A stretch of DNA of 14,193 nt from Acidobacteriota bacterium (GTDB lineage: Bacteria > Acidobacteriota > Aminicenantia > UBA2199): positions 1-14,193 of the forward strand of contig JAQUQF010000014.1 in NCBI GenBank assembly GCA_028749105.1, in the 5' to 3' direction. Below are positions 10,932-14,193 of the stretch, piece by piece. How positions within the stretch are numbered: position 1 is the first letter of the stretch; each line of letters starts with the position of its first letter. Below the pieces are notes generated by a model. That model saw only the letters and a program-made list of their open reading frames with translations, was not told the origin of the DNA and made no database searches. A program made the translations under genes and the position numbers.

Positions 10932-11208
10932 TTCCCCTTTCCGCTTTTTTGGCGAATATCCGCTGCATGTTCTCCGCGACGTCATCCAGGAATGCGGCCT
11001 CCTCGGCCGAGAGGTTGCCCTTTGTCTTGCCCTGCAGTTCGAGCAGCAGATCGATGAAAAACTTCGCTCCCTCGGCGTCCAGGGCGGCCTTGCCGCTCAA
11101 GGGATCGGGGATCTCTCCCAGGCGGATCATCCCCTGGGTGGCCAGCAGCACGGCAATGGCGCGGATGTCCCGTTTTTCCGGATAAGCTTTCCCTGTACCC
11201 ATCGCCAT
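10924..11208 (-). CDS. Small DUF1844 family protein
   Basis: This is a 94-residue protein matching DUF1844, a small cytoplasmic family of unknown function widespread in Acidobacteria-like and deltaproteobacterial genomes. The recognisable core runs from about 13 to 88: IRAIAVLLATQGMIRLGEIPDP, then a helix FFIDLLLELQGKTKGNLS and EEAAFLDDVAENMQRIF. There is no signal peptide or membrane span. The start is uncertain. ATG 11208 and ATG 11202 are both possible and neither has a Shine-Dalgarno sequence; predicted promoters place the RNA start right at one or the other. A longer frame from an ATG at 11277 would add an Arg-rich head covering the promoter region and is unlikely. The gene ends in an 8-base overlap with the TPR membrane protein, so it heads that operon. 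Confidence 0.85.
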   Translation of the reverse strand: MAMGTGKAYPEKRDIRAIAVLLATQGMIRLGEIPDPLSGKAALDAEGAKFFIDLLLELQGKTKGNLSAEEAAFLDDVAENMQRIFAKKAERGNG

Positions 11209-11209
11209 A

Positions 11210-11244
11210 ACTATACCATAAGCCCCGCTCTTCTTCAAAGTCAA
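11210..11244 (-). promoter_or_regulatory. Promoter of the DUF1844-TPR-DUF4388-ribF unit, with two possible -10 boxes
   Basis: On the minus strand, TTGACT (11239-11244) is followed after 18 bases by TATGGT (11215-11220). An extended -10 sequence, TGG plus TATAGT (TATAGT at 11210-11215), overlaps it. The first pairing predicts a transcription start at 11208, the first base of the first ATG. The second predicts 11203, one base before the second ATG. Either way the message would be leaderless or nearly so. Consensus match only. Confidence 0.55.
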
Positions 11245-11246
11245 TA

Positions 11247-11270
11247 GGCGTCGCGCAGGGCGCGAACGCC
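11247..11270. repeat. GC-rich inverted repeat between two divergent -35 boxes
   Basis: GGCGTCGCGC (11247-11256) pairs with GCGCGAACGCC (11260-11270) around a three-base centre, giving ten pairs and one bulged A. It fills the space between the minus-strand -35 box ending at 11244 and the plus-strand -35 box starting at 11271. No T-run follows on either strand, so it does not look like an intrinsic terminator. It may be an operator or an extruded structure; function is inferred. Confidence 0.6.
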
Positions 11271-11299
11271 TTGCCATGCGCTGCGATCCGCGCTATGAT
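11271..11299 (+). promoter_or_regulatory. Sigma70-type promoter of mazG
   Basis: TTGCCA (11271-11276) and TATGAT (11294-11299) are separated by 17 bases, each matching five of six consensus positions. The predicted start is near 11306, leaving a leader of about 26 bases before the mazG ATG. The eight-base palindrome GGCATGCC (11300-11307) covers the predicted start point. Confidence 0.7.
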
Positions 11300-11316
11300 G
11301 GCATGCCGTTGTTGTC

Positions 11317-11322
11317 AGGGAG
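11317..11322 (+). promoter_or_regulatory. Ribosome binding site of mazG
   Basis: AGGGAG lies nine bases before the ATG at 11332 and supports that start. Confidence 0.75.
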
Positions 11323-11331
11323 AAAAACGCC

Positions 11332-12096
11332 ATGAAGGAATTTGGCCGCCTGGTCGGGATCATGAAGAAACTGCGCCACCCCCGCAAGGGCTGCCCCTGG
11401 GACTTGCAGCAGACTCCTGCTTCGCTGAAGGAATACGTCCTGGAGGAGGCCCACGAGTTGATCGAGGCCATCGACAGCGGCGATGCCGCGGCCGTTTGCG
11501 AGGAGCTTGGCGACCTGCTGCTGCAGATCGTTTTCTTAGCCCGCCTGGCCGAGGAGGATGGGACCTTCTCCATCGCCGAGGTGTGCGCGGGAATTTCGCA
11601 GAAGCTGGTCCGCCGTCATCCGCACATATTCGCCTCCGTGAAGGTCAGCGGGGCCGACGAAGTCAAGGCCAATTGGGAAAAGATCAAGATCGCCGAGAAA
11701 AACAAGCAGAGCGTGATCTCCGACTACCCGTCTTCCATGCCGTCGCTGCTTCTGGCCAACCGCATCGCCTCCCAGGCCGCGGGCGTCGGCTTTGACTGGG
11801 ACGATGCCGGCAAGGCCATGAAAAAGGTCTCCGAGGAGATCGCCGAGCTGGGCGCCGAGATCGACCAGGGCCGGCGGCACGAGGCCGAGGGCGAGATCGG
11901 CGACCTGCTGTTCGCCGTGGCCAACGTGGCGCGGCTGCTGCAGATCAACCCCGAGTTCGCCCTGGCGCGCACCAACCGCGAGTTTACGAGACGCTTCCGC
12001 TTCATTGAGACCGAGTTGCAAAGACAGGGCAAGGACGTCGCCCGCGCCTCTCTGGAGGAGATGGAAGAGCTCTGGCAACGGGCCAAGGAGAAGTGA
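11332..12096 (+). CDS. mazG: MazG nucleoside triphosphate pyrophosphohydrolase
   Basis: MazG hydrolyses NTPs and dNTPs to monophosphates and pyrophosphate, cleaning nucleotide pools and in E. coli lowering ppGpp effects. The 254 residues are the usual length for the two-domain form. The N-terminal domain has CPWD (21-24), the metal-binding helix residues E38, E39 and E42, then EELGD (57-61) and RRHPHIF (94-100). The C-terminal repeat has EEIAEL (168-173) and EGEIGDLLF (186-194), so both EExxE/ExxD metal sites look intact. It is the only plus-strand gene in the window and has its own promoter and AGGGAG site. Its stop is three bases from the convergent BFN gene stop. I saw no toxin-antitoxin mazEF partner, so it stands alone here. 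Confidence 0.96.
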   Translation: MKEFGRLVGIMKKLRHPRKGCPWDLQQTPASLKEYVLEEAHELIEAIDSGDAAAVCEELGDLLLQIVFLARLAEEDGTFSIAEVCAGISQKLVRRHPHIFASVKVSGADEVKANWEKIKIAEKNKQSVISDYPSSMPSLLLANRIASQAAGVGFDWDDAGKAMKKVSEEIAELGAEIDQGRRHEAEGEIGDLLFAVANVARLLQINPEFALARTNREFTRRFRFIETELQRQGKDVARASLEEMEELWQRAKEK

Positions 12097-12099
12097 TCC

Positions 12100-12594
12100 T
12101 TACTGCTCGATCTCCCCGAAGTCGTCGGCTGAAAGGGAATTGAACCACTGGTCGATCTTGTCTTCGCTGCCGATGATATTCGTGAACACGTCGGCCAGGA
12201 CCGAAGTCTCCAGCACCTGCGGGGTAACGAAAATCTTGGCGCGGTTCTTCAGGGCCAGGGCCACGGCGTCCGACGGCCGGCAGTCGACGATCTTTTCGCG
12301 GCCGTCCTTCTCGATGTGCAGTTCGGCGTAATAGGTGTTCTCGACGATATCGGTGATGATCACGCGGGCCAGAACGGCCTCGAGGTCGTGCATGATGTTC
12401 TTCATCAGATCGTGGGTCATGGGCCGCGGTGAGCAGACGTTCTCCAGCTCCATGGCGATGGCGTTGGCCTCGTTCAGGCCGATCCAGATGGGGATGACCT
12501 TTGTCCCTTCCAGGGCCTTGAGCACCATGACCGGGGATTTTGACACCTGGTCCATGATCAAACCGACGAGATTCACTTCTACGAATCGTTCCAT
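12100..12594 (-). CDS. Bifunctional nuclease (BFN, DUF151) domain protein
   Basis: This 164-residue cytoplasmic protein belongs to the BFN/DUF151 family; plant and bacterial members are reported to have RNase and DNase activity. The family core is clear: IPIWIGLNEANAIAMEL (34-50), RPMTHDL (57-63) and the strongly conserved VDCRPSDAVALAL (103-115), followed by IFVTPQVLE (121-129). Residues 130-164 form an acidic C-terminal tail. In several bacterial families a UVR-type domain follows; none is seen here. The ATG at 12594 lacks a Shine-Dalgarno sequence, and the predicted RNA start is only four bases upstream. The gene has its own promoter and ends three bases from mazG on the opposite strand. 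Physiological role unknown. Confidence 0.93.
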   Translation of the reverse strand: MERFVEVNLVGLIMDQVSKSPVMVLKALEGTKVIPIWIGLNEANAIAMELENVCSPRPMTHDLMKNIMHDLEAVLARVIITDIVENTYYAELHIEKDGREKIVDCRPSDAVALALKNRAKIFVTPQVLETSVLADVFTNIIGSEDKIDQWFNSLSADDFGEIEQ

Positions 12595-12604
12595 TGTCGA
12601 AACT

Positions 12605-12633
12605 TATATAGTATGAAAACCGGGTTTTGTCAA
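12605..12633 (-). promoter_or_regulatory. Sigma70-type promoter of the BFN gene
   Basis: TTGACA (12628-12633) and TATATA (12605-12610) lie 17 bases apart on the minus strand. The predicted start near 12598 leaves a leader of only about four bases. Most of the spacer is the palindrome AAAACC-G-GGTTTT (12616-12628), which also touches the edge of the -35 box. The promoter lies in the gap after pepA. Confidence 0.75.
12616..12628. repeat. 13-base palindrome in the BFN promoter spacer
   Basis: AAAACC and GGTTTT are perfect six-base arms around a single central base, placed between the -10 and -35 boxes. The position suits a repressor or MerR-type site, but the element is short and could be chance. 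Confidence 0.4.
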
Positions 12634-12662
12634 TTCAGACTTGCTCATTTACATCATTGTTT

Positions 12663-14105
12663 TTATCTCAGGTTTTTGAGAAACTCGACCAGCAGGCGGA
12701 CGCCGAAGCCGGTGGCGCCCTCGTGGGCGAGGCAGAAATTCGGCTTGCCGAGGAATGCCGTGCCGGCGATGTCGATGTGGGCGAACGGGACCTTGCCCGT
12801 GAACTCGTTCAGGAACAGGCCAGCCTTGATTGAGGAGGCACCCTGGTAGTTGGCGTTCTTCAAGTCGGCCACCTTGGAGACGATGCTCTCGCGGTATTCG
12901 GCGGGCAAGGGCATCTCCCAAAGCAGTTCGCCGCTGGCTTCGGCCGCCTGCAGCAGGGCGGCGCTCAGCTTTTTGCTGCGGCAGAAGAGGCCGGCATAGG
13001 AGTCGCCCAGGGCGGTGACGATGGCCCCGGTCAGGGTGGAGAGCTCGATGATCATGTCGGGTTTCCCCCTGGCGGCCATGATCAGGGCGTCGGCCAGGAC
13101 CAACCGCCCCTCGGCGTCGGTGTTGGCGATCTCCACCGTCTTGCCGTTGGCGTAGGTGATGACGTCGCCGGGCTTGTAGGCGCGGCGGCCGGGCAGATTC
13201 TCGGCCAGGGCCGCCAGGCCGGTCACCTGGACCGGCAGGGCAAGCCTGGCTGCGGCATTCAGGACGCCCAGGACTACGGCCGCCCCGGCCATGTCGCTTT
13301 TCATCTCCTCCATGCTGTTGCCGGGCTTCAGGTTCAGGCCGCCGGCGTCAAAGGTGATCCCCTTGCCGACCAGCGCCACGGTGCGGCGGGCCCCCTGCGG
13401 CGCGTAGCGCAGGGTGAGCAGCGCCGGTTCACAGCAGGAGGAGGCGCCCACGGCCAGCAGGCCGTTCATGCCGTTTTTCTCCAACTCCTTCCTGCGCCAG
13501 GTTGCCAGCTTCAAGCCATGCTGGCGGGCGCTTGCAGCAAAAGCTTCCGCCATGGCGTCTGGGGTGACCGTGGCCGGGATCTCGTTGACCAGGTCGCGCA
13601 CGCGCTGCACTTCTTCCAGGACGACCGCCCGCTTGCGCAGTTCCCCGCCGCCTTGGGCGCCGCGCTGTTTGAAAACCAGCTGGATGCGCTCGACGAATTT
13701 GCTTTTTTTCTTCTTGTAGCGGTCGAAGCTGTAGTTGTTCAGGTGCAGGTAGTCGGCCAACGTGTCGAGGTAGGAGGCGGGGTAGGGGCCGGGGGCGGTG
13801 AAATAGGCAAGAGCCGTGGCGACGCGGTTCTCGCGCAGGAGGGCCATCACCCGGCAGGCCAGCCTGCGGGCGTCGGGCAGGGAGCCGGGACGCCCGGCGC
13901 CGACAAGCAGGTACAGGCGCTGCCGCTCCAATGAGTGGCAAGCCAATGCTTCGCCGATCTCACCTTTCATCTTCTTCCGCCGGGCGGGGAATTCCAGCTC
14001 GGGGAATTCCCGCCAGAAATCCGCGCCATTCGTCCCCTTGAACATGGGAATGACGACACAATCGTGTTTTTCCGGCTTGAAGGCGCTCTTCTTCACGATT
14101 TTCAT
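12663..14105 (-). CDS. pepA: Leucyl aminopeptidase, M17 family (PepA)
   Basis: This two-metal cytosolic exopeptidase removes N-terminal residues from peptides and in some bacteria also binds DNA. The 480 residues fit the family. The C-terminal catalytic half is complete. Metal ligands are K248, D253, D271, D330 and E332, with catalytic K260 and R334; spacings are the same as in E. coli PepA. NTDAEGRL (328-335) is the family signature. The N-terminal half (1-160) is divergent as usual, with a Lys-rich patch at 131-136. The ATG at 14105 is preceded by AAAAGGGAG and overlaps the stop of an upstream gene (ATGA). It may finish peptides left by ClpXP and Lon, but it belongs to a separate transcript. 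The gap after it holds the BFN promoter and no clear terminator. Confidence 0.96.
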   Translation of the reverse strand: MKIVKKSAFKPEKHDCVVIPMFKGTNGADFWREFPELEFPARRKKMKGEIGEALACHSLERQRLYLLVGAGRPGSLPDARRLACRVMALLRENRVATALAYFTAPGPYPASYLDTLADYLHLNNYSFDRYKKKKSKFVERIQLVFKQRGAQGGGELRKRAVVLEEVQRVRDLVNEIPATVTPDAMAEAFAASARQHGLKLATWRRKELEKNGMNGLLAVGASSCCEPALLTLRYAPQGARRTVALVGKGITFDAGGLNLKPGNSMEEMKSDMAGAAVVLGVLNAAARLALPVQVTGLAALAENLPGRRAYKPGDVITYANGKTVEIANTDAEGRLVLADALIMAARGKPDMIIELSTLTGAIVTALGDSYAGLFCRSKKLSAALLQAAEASGELLWEMPLPAEYRESIVSKVADLKNANYQGASSIKAGLFLNEFTGKVPFAHIDIAGTAFLGKPNFCLAHEGATGFGVRLLVEFLKNLR

Positions 14106-14193
14106 TTTTTCTCCCTTTTGCCGGAGCGGCTGCCGATGAAATGGTCAAAACCGAGGCTGTCCACGGAAAGAGGCCGGCCATTTTCGCGGACCA
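14102..14193 (-). CDS. C-terminal end of an unidentified gene cut by the window edge
   Basis: Only 29 codons plus a TGA are present, reading VRENGRPLSVDSLGFDHF and then a basic tail rich in Arg, Ser and Lys. The frame is supported by the ATGA overlap of its stop with the pepA start, typical of translational coupling, and by the Shine-Dalgarno sequence of pepA lying in its last codons. One alternative frame stays open through pepA and gives low-complexity sequence; the other is stopped. The product cannot be named from this fragment. Confidence 0.6.
   Translation of the reverse strand, partial: VRENGRPLSVDSLGFDHFIGSRSGKREKK

Noticed and set aside
8934..11057. A 707-codon plus-strand frame opposite the DUF4388 and TPR genes
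   Set aside because: Gln/Glu/Ala-rich reverse complement of Leu-rich coding. The minus-strand genes have coupled overlaps, a signal peptide and hydrophobic periodicity.
11247..11270. Intrinsic terminator between the divergent genes
   Set aside because: The stem is strong but no T-run follows on either strand, and both flanking genes start here rather than end.
11209..11277. Longer DUF1844 start at ATG 11277
   Set aside because: It would add an Arg-rich head unlike the family and cover the promoter boxes, and it has no ribosome binding site.
11332..12096. mazG as part of a mazEF-type toxin-antitoxin locus
   Set aside because: No MazE- or MazF-like gene lies next to it. The protein is the house-cleaning pyrophosphohydrolase with two complete domains.
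13960..14181. Minus-strand 73-codon frame across the pepA start
   Set aside because: It overlaps the well-supported pepA N-terminus in another frame and reads as low-complexity. The alternative frame ending in the ATGA overlap fits the operon better.

Overview
The window is a compact, GC-rich stretch of bacterial chromosome made almost entirely of housekeeping genes. No gap between genes exceeds about 125 bases. There are no rRNA, tRNA, CRISPR or mobile-element signs. Thirteen real protein genes are supported: twelve on the minus strand and one (mazG) on the plus strand. The set includes Rho, Lon, ClpX, ClpP, trigger factor, RibF, a DUF4388 protein, a DUF1844 protein and a BFN-domain protein. 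Together with good Shine-Dalgarno sites and sigma70-like promoters, this suggests a Gram-negative-type lineage such as Acidobacteriota/Aminicenantota or a deltaproteobacterial relative. That placement is an inference from gene content and style, not from any search.

Reading the minus strand from right to left (its direction of transcription), the 3' end of an unidentified gene overlaps pepA (M17 leucyl aminopeptidase) by four bases. After a 68-base gap with its own strong promoter comes a BFN/DUF151 bifunctional-nuclease-type gene. Its stop lies three bases from the stop of the convergent plus-strand gene mazG (nucleoside triphosphate pyrophosphohydrolase). mazG is divergent from the next minus-strand unit, and the 123-base gap between them carries two back-to-back promoters with an inverted repeat between their -35 boxes. 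The next unit is DUF1844 gene > large TPR/zinc-ribbon membrane protein > DUF4388 membrane-anchored protein > ribF. These genes overlap or nearly touch.

The 3' end of ribF contains the -35 box of a near-consensus promoter (TTGACA-N17-TACAAT). That promoter leads into tig > clpP > clpX > lon > engB > rho, with spacings from a 13-base overlap to 17 bases. This is the classical protein quality-control cluster: nascent-chain chaperone, ClpXP protease and Lon protease. It is extended by a ribosome-assembly GTPase and by the transcription terminator Rho, which runs off the left edge.

The most unusual parts are the DUF1844/TPR-zinc-ribbon/DUF4388 trio of unknown function, two promoters whose predicted start sites leave almost no 5' leader, the operator-like repeat in the divergent mazG region, and a trigger factor with an Ala/Pro/Glu-rich N-terminal extension. 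I did not find a clear-cut novel defence or mobile system.
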